In this document: piece after piece, positions 1-8,613 of the stretch
Layout: each line of letters begins with the position of its first letter
Position numbering within the stretch: the first letter of the stretch is position 1
DNA from: an uncultured Vibrio sp.
Lineage (GTDB): Bacteria; Pseudomonadota; Gammaproteobacteria; Enterobacterales; Vibrionaceae
DNA: 64,000 nt
Assembly: GCA_947504195.1 (NCBI GenBank)
Contig: CANNGN010000001.1
Span: 124,001 to 188,000 of the forward strand
Reading direction: 5' to 3'
Position numbers and translations under genes: made by a program
The notes under the pieces: model-generated
The model's database searches: none
What the model was told of the DNA's origin: nothing
What the model saw: the letters and a program-made list of their open reading frames with translations, nothing else

Positions 1-1152
1 GAAGCGATGTTAATCATGCTTCGCTATAATGTGCACCATCTACCCATCCTCAAAAATAAGCGTCCTATTGGTCTCATTACCGCCTCCGATATCATTCGTT
101 ATGAATCACAAAACAGTCTGTTATTTGCGAGTAGTATTTTTGAGCAGCAAACCACTGAGGAGCTGGCTCAACTCTCAACCCATCTAAAATATACCTTTGT
201 GCGCATGGTTAATGAAGATGCCAACTCACATATGGTGGGACGTGCAATGTCGGAAATTGGGCGCAGTTTTAAGCAGCGTTTATTAATGTTAGCTGAAGAT
301 AAGTTTGGCCCACCGCCTATTCCATACTGCTTTCTAGCGCTTGGCTCTATGGCTCGTGATGAGCAACTTTTGGTTACCGACCAAGACAATGCGTTGATTT
401 TAGATAACAGTTACGATGTCACAGTCCACGGTGCTTATTTTGAGCAATTATCCCAGTATGTGTGTGACGGCTTAGCGGCATGTGGTTACACTTATTGCAC
501 CGGTGACATTATGGCAACCAACCCTGAATACCGAAAAACTCAAGCGGAATGGGAAGCCTGTTTTGCTGACTGGATTGATAACCCTAATCCAAAAGCATTA
601 TTAAATTGCAATATCTTCTTCGACTTAACCGGAGTGCATGGGCGTATCAAATGGGCTGAAAAACTGAATGCCTTTATTTTACGAAGTGCCAAAAAGAACA
701 ACCGATTTTTAGCCTGTCTTGCTCGTAACGCGTTAAATAGAAAACCACCACTGGGTTTCTTTAAAGACTTTGTCATGGAAAATGATGGTCGTCATAATAA
801 CTCAATCAACTTAAAACGCCGTGGTACCGCACCACTTGCCGATCTTATTCGGGTTCATGCTTTAGCCATTGGTTCGCACTCGCAAAACTCTTTTGGCCGA
901 TTAGAGGACATTATTGAAGCGGGTATTCTGCCGAAGTCTAAAGGGGAAGATTTACGACACGCCATGGAGCTTATTTCACTCGTACGGCTACGTCATCAAG
1001 CATTAGACGTAGAGTCAAATATTGAACCGGATAATAATATTGAGCCAGAAAATATGTCCGATCTTGAAAGACGTAATTTAAAAGATGCATTTTTGGTGTT
1101 AAGCAATGCTCAAAACTTCCTAAAATACCGTTACACAGCGAATAAATTTTAA
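1..1152 (+). CDS. CBS domain / DUF294 nucleotidyltransferase-like protein (5' end cut off)
   Basis: The reading frame is open from base 1, so the N-terminus lies outside the window. The first ~35 residues are the end of a CBS domain (HHLPILKNKRPIGLITASDI). A DUF294 nucleotidyltransferase-like domain follows, with ALGSMARDEQ and TDQDNALI as the likely metal and nucleotide loop, and then the DUF294 C-terminal helical domain. Family members are thought to be cytoplasmic signalling or regulatory proteins, and in Vibrio they often sit beside a sodium:solute (acetate-type) symporter, which would lie upstream here. The DEDDh exonuclease starts 12 bp after the stop, so the two are probably cotranscribed. 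The true function is unknown. Confidence 0.85.
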   Translation, partial: EAMLIMLRYNVHHLPILKNKRPIGLITASDIIRYESQNSLLFASSIFEQQTTEELAQLSTHLKYTFVRMVNEDANSHMVGRAMSEIGRSFKQRLLMLAEDKFGPPPIPYCFLALGSMARDEQLLVTDQDNALILDNSYDVTVHGAYFEQLSQYVCDGLAACGYTYCTGDIMATNPEYRKTQAEWEACFADWIDNPNPKALLNCNIFFDLTGVHGRIKWAEKLNAFILRSAKKNNRFLACLARNALNRKPPLGFFKDFVMENDGRHNNSINLKRRGTAPLADLIRVHALAIGSHSQNSFGRLEDIIEAGILPKSKGEDLRHAMELISLVRLRHQALDVESNIEPDNNIEPENMSDLERRNLKDAFLVLSNAQNFLKYRYTANKF

Positions 1153-1164
1153 GGCAATCTATTC

Positions 1165-1881
1165 ATGCATAGTATTACCTTCAATGACATTGTTAGCTGG
1201 GATGCACATTTACGTTTACAAGCTCGGTTATGTAAAGATCCGCGTTTAAAAACATTTTATAGTGCGGGTACATACCACAACGAAACGGCGATCAAGGATA
1301 TCGAATTTGTTGCATTAGATTTTGAAACAACAGGTTTGAATCCTGAAGAAAATAGTATTATCAGTATTGGTCTAATTCCTTTTAACCTCGATCGAGTCTT
1401 TTGTAACCGAGCAAAAAAATGGTTTATCACCCCTCAAGATAACTTGGATGAAAACTCAGTGGTCATCCATGGTATTACACATTTTGATCTAATAGGTGCA
1501 CCGGATTTAAGCCATGTACTAACTCCGCTCTTAGAGGCACTCGCGGGAAAAGTCGTGGTGGTGCATTATCGTAATATTGAACGGAATTTTTTAGATCGTA
1601 ATTTACGCGCATCAATCAATGAAGGTATCGTTTTTCCAGTGATTGATACGATGCAAATTGAAGCTAATATCCAACGTAAAGCCGTGTCCGGTGTTTATAA
1701 TTGGTTAAAAGGTAAGAAACCGCAATCTATCCGTTTGGGGAGTTCTCGCCAACGCTACAATCTTCCGAGTTACCAGCCGCATGATGCATTAACGGATGCC
1801 ATCGCAACAGCTGAGTTATTTCAAGCGCAGATTCGTCATCATTATGATCCTGACATACCCATAAAAAAGTTATGGCTCTAG
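1165..1881 (+). CDS. 3'-5' exonuclease, DnaQ/DEDDh family
   Basis: A 238-residue cytoplasmic protein with the DEDDh exonuclease signature: ExoI motif ALDFETTGLNP near residue 50, ExoII-region VIHGIT and VVHYRNIERNFLD, and ExoIII ending in the H-D pair of YQPHDALTDAIAT near residue 210. The family removes 3' nucleotides from DNA or RNA using two metal ions. It follows the CBS/DUF294 gene by 12 bp with AAGG about 10 nt before the ATG. A second protein of nearly the same length and layout is encoded at 52675-53394. Its substrate (proofreading, RNA decay or repair) cannot be told from sequence. Confidence 0.85.
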   Translation: MHSITFNDIVSWDAHLRLQARLCKDPRLKTFYSAGTYHNETAIKDIEFVALDFETTGLNPEENSIISIGLIPFNLDRVFCNRAKKWFITPQDNLDENSVVIHGITHFDLIGAPDLSHVLTPLLEALAGKVVVVHYRNIERNFLDRNLRASINEGIVFPVIDTMQIEANIQRKAVSGVYNWLKGKKPQSIRLGSSRQRYNLPSYQPHDALTDAIATAELFQAQIRHHYDPDIPIKKLWL

Positions 1882-1997
1882 CTATTTGTGTTGCTGTGGG
1901 TATAGCAGTAGAACGGTGAGTGGGTGAATCGTGAGGAAATCGATTCGCTGGGGAAAGAGTAGGGGAAACATGCTGAAAAATCTGATGGTATAAAAAA

Positions 1998-2024
1998 CCG
2001 ATTAACCACTGCTAATCGGCTTTT
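1998..2024. terminator. Likely bidirectional intrinsic terminator
   Basis: A perfect 7-bp stem (CCGATTA / TAATCGG, 8-nt loop) has an A-run on its left and CTTTTA on its right. It lies between the convergent exonuclease and BCCT genes and could end transcripts from both sides. Confidence 0.65.
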
Positions 2025-2070
2025 ATCAATCAACTAGAAGGGTATGGTTAACTCACACCCATCCAAGACC

Positions 2071-3651
2071 CTATTTTCTAGAGTGCGGTTCTGTTCTCAT
2101 CCCCATTAGCAAACTCACACACATCACGAGTAAGATAATAGTGAACGGTAAAGCGGTAGAGATGGTGCCTGCTTGCAGCGCCTGGATAGCATTAGTTCCA
2201 CCAACCCAGAGCAAAGCAATCGCAATCGCTCCTTCAATTGAGGCCCAAAAAACGCGTTGAGGTATAGGCGCATCTACTTTACCACCTGCTGTAATGCTAT
2301 CAATAACTAGAGAGCCTGAATCAGAGGACGTGATAAAGAAAACTAGAACGAGTACCACAGCCACTAATGACAATATGCTACCGAATGGAAGTTGATCAAA
2401 CATTTGGAACATTGCTAACGGTACTTCCGTTAAACCATTAGCACCTAATTCACCGACATTATTAATAATTTGATCGATCCCGACGCCACCAAATACAGAC
2501 ATCCATAAAATAGTCACAAGTGTTGGAATAATTAATACGGCGATAATGAATTCACGCACTGTGCGACCACAAGAGATACGCGCAATAAACATACCTACAA
2601 ATGGTGACCAAGAAATCCACCATGCCCAATAAAATACCGTCCAACCATGCATCCAAGCTTCATCTTCTCGGCCATGTGGATTACTTAAAGGAATGATATT
2701 CTCTATATAGCCCATTACCGTTGTTGGGACTGTTCCCATTGAGATCGCTAGAGTCACTAATGCAACAAATACCACCAACACAATCGCTAAAATCATGTTG
2801 ACGTTGCTGATCAGTTTAACACCGCCATCAATCCCACGAACGACCGATATAATGGCAAGTAATGTCACGCCGACAATGATGGTTATCTGAGTGGTGATAC
2901 CTGAATCAATACCAAATACATGATGAAAACCACTTGCTGCTTGTTGCGCGCCTAAACCTAAAGACGTCGCCAGACCAAATAAGGTTGCTATAACAGCGAA
3001 AATATCGATGATGTGTCCAGCCCATCCCCAAGTACGATCACCTAGGATAGGATAAAATACGGAACGCATTGAAAGCGGTAAGCCTTTGTTAAAGGCAAAA
3101 AATGCGAGTGATAAAGCCACAACACCATAGATAGCCCATGGGTGTAAGCCCCAGTGGAACATGGTCGCTCCCAAGGCCAACTTAGCGGCTTCAGGTGTAT
3201 TAGGCGTTACGTTTAATGGTGTTTCATACCAACCGGTAAAGTATGCGACTGGCTCGGCGACTCCCCAAAACATTAAGCCAATACCCATGCCTGCGGCAAA
3301 TAGCATTGATAACCATGACAACGTAGTGTAGTCACTTTTGGCCTGTTCACCACCAAGGCGAATTTTACCAAATGGTGACACCACGAGTATCAAGCAGAAA
3401 ATAACGAAAAAGTTTGCTGACCACATAAATAAGCCATCAAAAGCACCGATTATTTTCCATTTTAAACCGTCTAAACCAGCTTTAGACACTTCAGGATCGA
3501 TCACCATGATCGCAATTAAAAACGCAATGATCAATCCAGCACTTATTCCGAAAACAGCATTGTGGATATCAAATCCCCACTTCTGCACGTTATCTCGCCC
3601 AATAGTATAATCGGTATTATCTATACTATATTTATCCTTATTTGAATTCAT
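2071..3651 (-). CDS. BCCT family betaine/choline/carnitine-type transporter
   Basis: A 526-residue inner-membrane secondary transporter with about 12 hydrophobic segments. It carries the BCCT hallmarks GIGLMFWGVAEPVAYF (near residue 125) and the Trp-rich signature FYWAWWISWSPFVGMFIAR followed by CGRTVREFI. The family takes up compatible solutes such as glycine betaine, choline or ectoine with Na+ or H+ for osmoprotection. The ATG at 3651 is preferred over one nine codons upstream because GAGGAAAA precedes it at good spacing and the next residues form the usual hydrophilic N-tail. It lacks the long C-terminal tail of E. coli BetT, so it resembles the shorter OpuD/BetP-like members. No bet genes are adjacent, so the substrate is uncertain. 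Confidence 0.9.
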   Translation of the reverse strand: MNSNKDKYSIDNTDYTIGRDNVQKWGFDIHNAVFGISAGLIIAFLIAIMVIDPEVSKAGLDGLKWKIIGAFDGLFMWSANFFVIFCLILVVSPFGKIRLGGEQAKSDYTTLSWLSMLFAAGMGIGLMFWGVAEPVAYFTGWYETPLNVTPNTPEAAKLALGATMFHWGLHPWAIYGVVALSLAFFAFNKGLPLSMRSVFYPILGDRTWGWAGHIIDIFAVIATLFGLATSLGLGAQQAASGFHHVFGIDSGITTQITIIVGVTLLAIISVVRGIDGGVKLISNVNMILAIVLVVFVALVTLAISMGTVPTTVMGYIENIIPLSNPHGREDEAWMHGWTVFYWAWWISWSPFVGMFIARISCGRTVREFIIAVLIIPTLVTILWMSVFGGVGIDQIINNVGELGANGLTEVPLAMFQMFDQLPFGSILSLVAVVLVLVFFITSSDSGSLVIDSITAGGKVDAPIPQRVFWASIEGAIAIALLWVGGTNAIQALQAGTISTALPFTIILLVMCVSLLMGMRTEPHSRK

Positions 3652-4115
3652 TTTTCCTCGTTTAGAGCATATGCTCATCTTATCAATTCTCGCAAATGCA
3701 TAATAACAAAAGTGATGCCTTATCAGAAGGCCAACCCGGCTTTATCCCAGTACAACGCTCCGATAGACTCGAGAGGTAGTGCAGATTAGTTACTACAATC
3801 GAGATACTTACTCTGATGCATAAGATAAACAATAAATTGATTGTGGTTGAATGAGAGAGTGACATACAACGATTTCGAGTTTGATTTGAGAGGTTTATGT
3901 GATGTTTGAAGAACAGCCGCAACCAGTACTACACTTCAATCCAAGTGTTTACCTTGTGTATTCACTAAACAAATAAACAAAATCTTGCACTCGTATTTTG
4001 TAAGTGCTAGATTCTAAATTCTCAAATTGAACGATCGTTCAGTTATAAGTATTGAAAATTCTATATGTCTTTGAATTTTCTGTTTGGATTTCCTACTACT
4101 CAAAGTTGAATATAA
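3652..4115. other. Intergenic region with one long palindrome
   Basis: No convincing gene is seen. The stretch holds the upstream region of the BCCT gene and a 14-bp palindrome described separately. Confidence 0.5.
4028..4041. promoter_or_regulatory. 14-bp perfect palindrome, TetR-type operator candidate
   Basis: TGAACGATCGTTCA is a perfect palindrome 75 bp before the start of the small membrane protein at 4116. Its GAACG..CGTTC arms resemble operators of TetR/AcrR-family repressors. No TetR gene lies in this window, so the cognate protein would be elsewhere. The assignment rests on symmetry alone. Confidence 0.4.
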
Positions 4116-4598
4116 ATGAATAAAAATACTATTATCACTACAATCATTATCGGTCTAGTTGCAAGTATCGTCTTCATAATGGTCCAACCTTTATTTGGTA
4201 TGTCTACGCTCACATCACGCCATGCTGCCGCTTATGTCGAGTTTGGTGGTTATAATCAGACGAATGCATTTTTACTGTCGTGGTTTGTCCATATCAGTGT
4301 TTCGGTTTTTTATGCCGCACTTTCACATCTCATCTTTATTCGTAATTCGTCGTTAACTGTGAGTACTATTCAGGTATTGGTTTTGGGTTGGATTACGACG
4401 CTAACGGCAACGCCTGCTAATGAATTTGTTGTAAAACTAGTGACAACGCAGCAATTTCCGGCAATCAGTTCGTTATCAGCAATAAATACAGAAATGGGGC
4501 CAAAGTTATGGCTACATATCGTGTTTTTTGCGTTCATCGTTTTTGGATTATGGATCTCAAAGTTCAAGAGATCAGCAACGGTAACAGCACGCGCTTAA
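4116..4598 (+). CDS. Small four-helix inner-membrane protein, function unknown
   Basis: A 160-residue protein with four hydrophobic segments at about residues 6-25, 52-73, 83-100 and 128-147 and a basic C-terminus (KFKRSATVTARA). This fits a small integral membrane protein with both ends in the cytoplasm. I do not recognise the family. The RBS is weak (GTTGAATATAA before ATG). The gene stands alone, with long intergenic regions on both sides and a TetR-type palindrome 75 bp upstream, so it may be an inducible single-gene unit. Confidence 0.6.
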   Translation: MNKNTIITTIIIGLVASIVFIMVQPLFGMSTLTSRHAAAYVEFGGYNQTNAFLLSWFVHISVSVFYAALSHLIFIRNSSLTVSTIQVLVLGWITTLTATPANEFVVKLVTTQQFPAISSLSAINTEMGPKLWLHIVFFAFIVFGLWISKFKRSATVTARA

Positions 4599-5073
4599 TC
4601 AGATTCGATCCGTGAAGCTACTAGCCTCCGATAATGACTATTGATTTATCAAACGGGGTTAGTGAGTTTTCTTATAAGTTGCAACAACTACTTACATCAA
4701 CTTGAACACGTAGGCGTCGATTAATTCTAGAGCACATAGTATCGTGTGTTAGTGTATTGCAAGCTAATTTAATTGCGATGATCATTCCAGCTAAGATGCT
4801 TAATCGTTTTCAGAAATACGGTATTTGCGATGGGCATCCGACACTTTTAGGCTTACCATGACTTTCTTCAAGACTTAAACGATCTGTGATTCTGTATATC
4901 GTGATTTCTCATCACTATTCTCTGTTCTTGGTTGGTAATTAGAAACAGAAGAACTTTAAATCGGAATACTCCTATTTTTTAGGGATGGTTATGCATGAGG
5001 CATTATGTTTCGCTTTACTAAGTATTGATTTGAGGAGAAACTGAAATCCTAGTTTGAGTGACGAGGATAGAAA
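4599..5073. other. Intergenic region, nothing recognised
   Basis: 475 bp without a credible gene, terminator hairpin or repeat. It presumably holds the promoter of the DUF4174 gene. Confidence 0.4.
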
Positions 5074-5487
5074 ATGATACGTATACTATTGATGATTATG
5101 TCTTTATTTCCTTCATTCGCAAATAGCCATGAAAAACTATTGCGTGATGTATCCGAATTACAATGGGAAAATAGAGTGTTGCTAATTTGGTCTGAAGTTA
5201 GACCTGAAAGTAGCTTCGACACTCTCACCGATGGGATTGATGAAAGGGATTTGGTTTGGTTTCAGTTATCAAAAACGGCCGTTACTAGCAATTATGGTGG
5301 TGAAATTTCCGGAGAGTTCTTGGCTAGAACAAACAAAAAGTATCAGGATCCTGAAGTACAAGTAATGTTGATAGGTAAAGATGGTGGTATCAAAAATAGA
5401 TACTCTTCACTTGATGTGCTGTCGGTATTCAAATCAATCGATGCTATGCCAATGCGTCAATCTGAAATTAGAAATGGAAAACCATAA
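5074..5487 (+). CDS. DUF4174 domain protein, exported
   Basis: A 137-residue protein with a short signal peptide (MIRILLMIMSLFPSFANS, predicted cleavage after about residue 18). The mature part resembles DUF4174: an N-terminal WENRVLLIW strand, a central variable region, and the closing VMLIGKDGGIKNRYSS plus a helix ending in MPMRQSEIR. DUF4174 is a small thioredoxin-fold-like domain without the CxxC redox pair, and none is seen here. It is probably periplasmic. The role is unknown, and no operon partner is visible. Confidence 0.7.
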   Translation: MIRILLMIMSLFPSFANSHEKLLRDVSELQWENRVLLIWSEVRPESSFDTLTDGIDERDLVWFQLSKTAVTSNYGGEISGEFLARTNKKYQDPEVQVMLIGKDGGIKNRYSSLDVLSVFKSIDAMPMRQSEIRNGKP

Positions 5488-5745
5488 GCCTGACGATTTG
5501 GTCGGTCTTCATATCCCGCTCATATACTGTAGTGTCAAAAATTAATTTGCCCGTGCTGTTGGAGAAAGCAACAGTTCTAGCGCGAAATAACTTCCGCATA
5601 GGAATTCCAAAAATATTACCTGTCGTTATGACAATACGCCGATTGTGGTAAATCGATCATTTTTCATGGTATGAGAAGAAAAATGGGTTCGTTCGCTTCT
5701 GGATCGTATAAACTCCTCAACATTAACGATAAATGGGACACACAC

Positions 5746-6642
5746 ATGCCTCACCGCTACACACCTACCATTAAAGATTGGCTATCTTTGCTAGTGCTGA
5801 TTCTACTGTGGGGTACGTCACTTATGTTTACCACGGTCTCTCTGGAAAACTTTAGCCCTGTTGGTATCGTCTCTCTTAGAGTGTTGTTCGCAGCAGTTAT
5901 TCTCACGTTTTTTATGCTTGCCAAAGGTTTGCGCTTGCCCAAGGAACCGTTAACTTGGGCCGTGTTTCTACTGTTGGGTGCTGTAGGGAATCTATTGCCG
6001 TTTCTTTTGATTTCTATTGGTCAGAAGGAAGTTAGCTCAGGAATTACAGGGTTGTTGATGGCCTTTATGCCTTTAGCAACGATGATTCTGGCGCACTATT
6101 TTGTGGTTGGGGAACGTCTAAATCGTTTTAAAATACTCGGTTTTCTATTGGGTATTTCAGGCGTGGCGGTTGTACTTGGACCATCGATAGTAGGAACTCA
6201 CAACAATTTACTCAGTGGTCTACTGATCGTGCTCGCCACCTTTAGCTATGCGGTGAACGCTATTTTAGCACGGCGCTTACCTTCCTTTGATCCTATTGTC
6301 ACGGCAGCGGGTGTGATGATTGTGTCCAGTATCGCCATAGTACCATTGTGGCTTTGGCAAGATTTACCGTGGCAACAAAGCTACTCTTTCAAGGCCACTT
6401 TATCTTTGTTGTGGCTGGGTATCGGGCCAACAGCCTGTGCCACCATTATATTGTTTTCTGTTGTCCGTACAGCAGGCCCAACCTTTCTGTCGTACATTAA
6501 TTACGTCATTCCTTTAGTGGCGTATTTTACCGGAGCAATTATTTTGAACGAAGCGATCGAATTACGTAGCTTAGTCGCAATGTTATTGATCATTGTGGGT
6601 ATAGCGTTAACGCGTAAGCGGGTAGATATAAGGGCAAGCTAG
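5746..6642 (+). CDS. EamA/DMT family inner-membrane transporter
   Basis: A 298-residue protein with ten predicted transmembrane helices arranged as two EamA repeats, for example LLLWGTSLMFTT at the start of repeat 1 and LATFSYAVNAILARR at the start of repeat 2. The family exports amino acids, metabolites or drugs, and the substrate cannot be inferred. The ATG at 5746 is preferred over an in-frame ATG at 5671: it places the first helix at the normal distance from the N-terminus, and the extra 25 residues look unlike coding sequence. It appears to be a single-gene unit. Confidence 0.85.
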   Translation: MPHRYTPTIKDWLSLLVLILLWGTSLMFTTVSLENFSPVGIVSLRVLFAAVILTFFMLAKGLRLPKEPLTWAVFLLLGAVGNLLPFLLISIGQKEVSSGITGLLMAFMPLATMILAHYFVVGERLNRFKILGFLLGISGVAVVLGPSIVGTHNNLLSGLLIVLATFSYAVNAILARRLPSFDPIVTAAGVMIVSSIAIVPLWLWQDLPWQQSYSFKATLSLLWLGIGPTACATIILFSVVRTAGPTFLSYINYVIPLVAYFTGAIILNEAIELRSLVAMLLIIVGIALTRKRVDIRAS

Positions 6643-6769
6643 CGTAAAGAGGCGAGTATGTGTTTGTTCTTTTTTACCACTACAAACATCCTCTTCTCTC
6701 AGGTAACGCCCTTAAAATATCAGTTGGCTCCCTGACTCTAATCTGTATATGATTTAATGACCTAATTAA

Positions 6770-8485
6770 ATGGCGCGCACTATGTCTTCAACTTCTTCTT
6801 TTTATGACCAAAATGCTCATCAACTTTCAGATCGATATAATGCTTTAGAGTTTGAAAAAGTGCATGAATCTTGGGAGTTGTTTTGGCCTGGAATGGGTGA
6901 AACAGTATTAGATGTTGGTGCTGGAACGGGTAGAGATTCGAAATGGATGTCAGAACGAGGAGCGAATGTTATCGCATTGGAACCTTCTTCTGCGATGCTT
7001 GAATGCGGAAAACAAGTTTCGGGCGATAAAGTGACTTGGGTAAAAGATTCGCTCCCTTCTTTAACAAAGATCGAAAACTTGGGAATGCGCTTCGATCTTA
7101 TCCTAGTCAGTGCCGTGTGGATGCATTTAGCACCGAGTCATAGAAGCCGAGCTTTTAGGAAGTTATCCAACTTGCTTGCTCCTAACGGTCGATTGGTGAT
7201 TTCACTTCGTCATGGTGAATTCTCAGATGGAAGAGAAAGTTACCCTGTCTCGATTGAAGAGCTCGAGAGTTTCGCTAAAGATACCGCTTTGCTAGTTAGA
7301 CGTAAAACAAACTCAGATGACACTCTAGGACGCACAACGGTTACTTGGCATACGGTCGTGATGTCATTGCCAGATGATGGTTCTGGTGATTTGAACAAAG
7401 TGCGACATATCATTGTTAATGACAGCAAAAGCTCGACCTATAAACTCGGTCTACTTCGAGTGTTATTGCGCATTGCTGATGCTCACCCCGGTTGCGTGAC
7501 CGACAGTTCAGAAGGTGAGGTGTCTATTCCGCTGGGATTGGTCGCTTTGTATTGGGTTAAAGCGTATAAACGTCTAATTGATAAAGAAAATATTCAACAA
7601 AATAGTAATACTAAGGTTGGACTGGCGTTCATCAAACCTGATGGTTGGGATAAAATTACTCACCTTTTAGCGGATGATTTGGCAATTGGTAGTTTCTTTA
7701 CTGGTGATGACGCAATAGCAATTCAAAATACCTTCAAAGACTCAATTGAAACGATGAAACGGGGACCAATCAAGTTCATCTACAGTGGCTCTATTGAAGA
7801 TAAAAATCAGGAATTTAGAACGAAGACTCCTCCCAAACGCCGAAAAATGGAATCAGGTATCGTTCTGGATAATGAATTTTTTTCAGGCTTTGGTTCGTTA
7901 GTACTTAAAGAGAGCTTGTGGGAGTGTTTTCGCTTATATAATTCGTGGATTGAGCCGTTGGTCGTTAATCAATGGGTTATGCAAATGCAGCGCTTTAAAC
8001 TCAATCAAGAGCGTCAAATTACCTTGCAGACTTATCATAATATCTTGATATGGTTAGATAAAGAACACGATACAAGTGATGTGAGAAAACGAGTTAAGGA
8101 CTTACAGCGTGATAACATCCGTATCTCTAGCGTCTGGAGTAATACAAAAATTACTCAAGATTACCATGTCGATCATTGTCTACCGTTCTCGTATTGGCCA
8201 AATAATGATCGCTGGAATTTATTGCCTACAACGAAAAAGGAAAACCTCAATAAAAAGGATCGGTTACCTAAGCGAGAACGCTTGGTTCATTCCAAACATC
8301 GAATACTCGACTGGTGGCAATTAGCTTGGGGTGATAATGATGTTAACACTCAACGATTTTTTTCAGAAGCATCGCTATCGTTGCCCAATATCCCTCCGCA
8401 ATGCCGTGAATTCGAAGAGGTGTTTGAAGCGATGGGATTGCAAATTAGTGGGGTAAAAAGCAGATTATTGGTGGGGGAGTGGTAA
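6770..8485 (+). CDS. Fusion of a class I SAM methyltransferase and an HNH nuclease
   Basis: A 571-residue two-part protein. Residues ~40-200 form a class I (UbiE-like) methyltransferase fold with SAM motif I LDVGAGTGRDSKWM (D48-G54) and an acidic residue after strand 2 (ALEPS, E71). Residues ~210-440 are unassigned. Residues ~460-500 form an HNH nuclease: VDH (D468-H469), N483 and N492 in a pattern normal for the beta-beta-alpha-metal fold, though Cys zinc knuckles are lacking. There is no NPPY/DPPY motif, so it is not a usual N6-adenine or N4-cytosine DNA methylase. No specificity subunit or second nuclease is adjacent. The ATG at 6770 lacks a clear RBS; an ATG four codons on is an alternative. 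A nucleic-acid or defence role is inferred, not shown. Confidence 0.75.
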   Translation: MARTMSSTSSFYDQNAHQLSDRYNALEFEKVHESWELFWPGMGETVLDVGAGTGRDSKWMSERGANVIALEPSSAMLECGKQVSGDKVTWVKDSLPSLTKIENLGMRFDLILVSAVWMHLAPSHRSRAFRKLSNLLAPNGRLVISLRHGEFSDGRESYPVSIEELESFAKDTALLVRRKTNSDDTLGRTTVTWHTVVMSLPDDGSGDLNKVRHIIVNDSKSSTYKLGLLRVLLRIADAHPGCVTDSSEGEVSIPLGLVALYWVKAYKRLIDKENIQQNSNTKVGLAFIKPDGWDKITHLLADDLAIGSFFTGDDAIAIQNTFKDSIETMKRGPIKFIYSGSIEDKNQEFRTKTPPKRRKMESGIVLDNEFFSGFGSLVLKESLWECFRLYNSWIEPLVVNQWVMQMQRFKLNQERQITLQTYHNILIWLDKEHDTSDVRKRVKDLQRDNIRISSVWSNTKITQDYHVDHCLPFSYWPNNDRWNLLPTTKKENLNKKDRLPKRERLVHSKHRILDWWQLAWGDNDVNTQRFFSEASLSLPNIPPQCREFEEVFEAMGLQISGVKSRLLVGEW

Positions 8486-8532
8486 ATCATTAAATCTGTA
8501 GAAAACCTTAAATCTGGTGTTAATCCCAAATT

Positions 8533-8571
8533 AAAAAACAAGCCATTACCAGATACACGGGTAATGGCTTG
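8533..8571 (-). terminator. Intrinsic terminator of the porin gene
   Basis: A 12-bp perfect stem (CAAGCCATTACC / GGTAATGGCTTG, 8539-8550 and 8560-8571) has a run of six A on its left. On the minus strand this becomes a T-tract directly after the hairpin, 43 bp past the porin stop. Confidence 0.9.
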
Positions 8572-8613
8572 AACATACTTTTCTCTATGTAGCAGCTCTA
8601 TTCAAGAGGGCGT

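Noticed and set aside
3683..3922. 79-residue minus-strand frame upstream of the BCCT gene
   Set aside because: No RBS or family features, and composition is unlike a gene; probably noncoding leader DNA.
6770..8485. Methyltransferase-HNH protein as a classical type II restriction-modification enzyme
   Set aside because: It lacks the NPPY/DPPY methylase motif, target-recognition region and partner genes, so a standard R-M label is unsupported.
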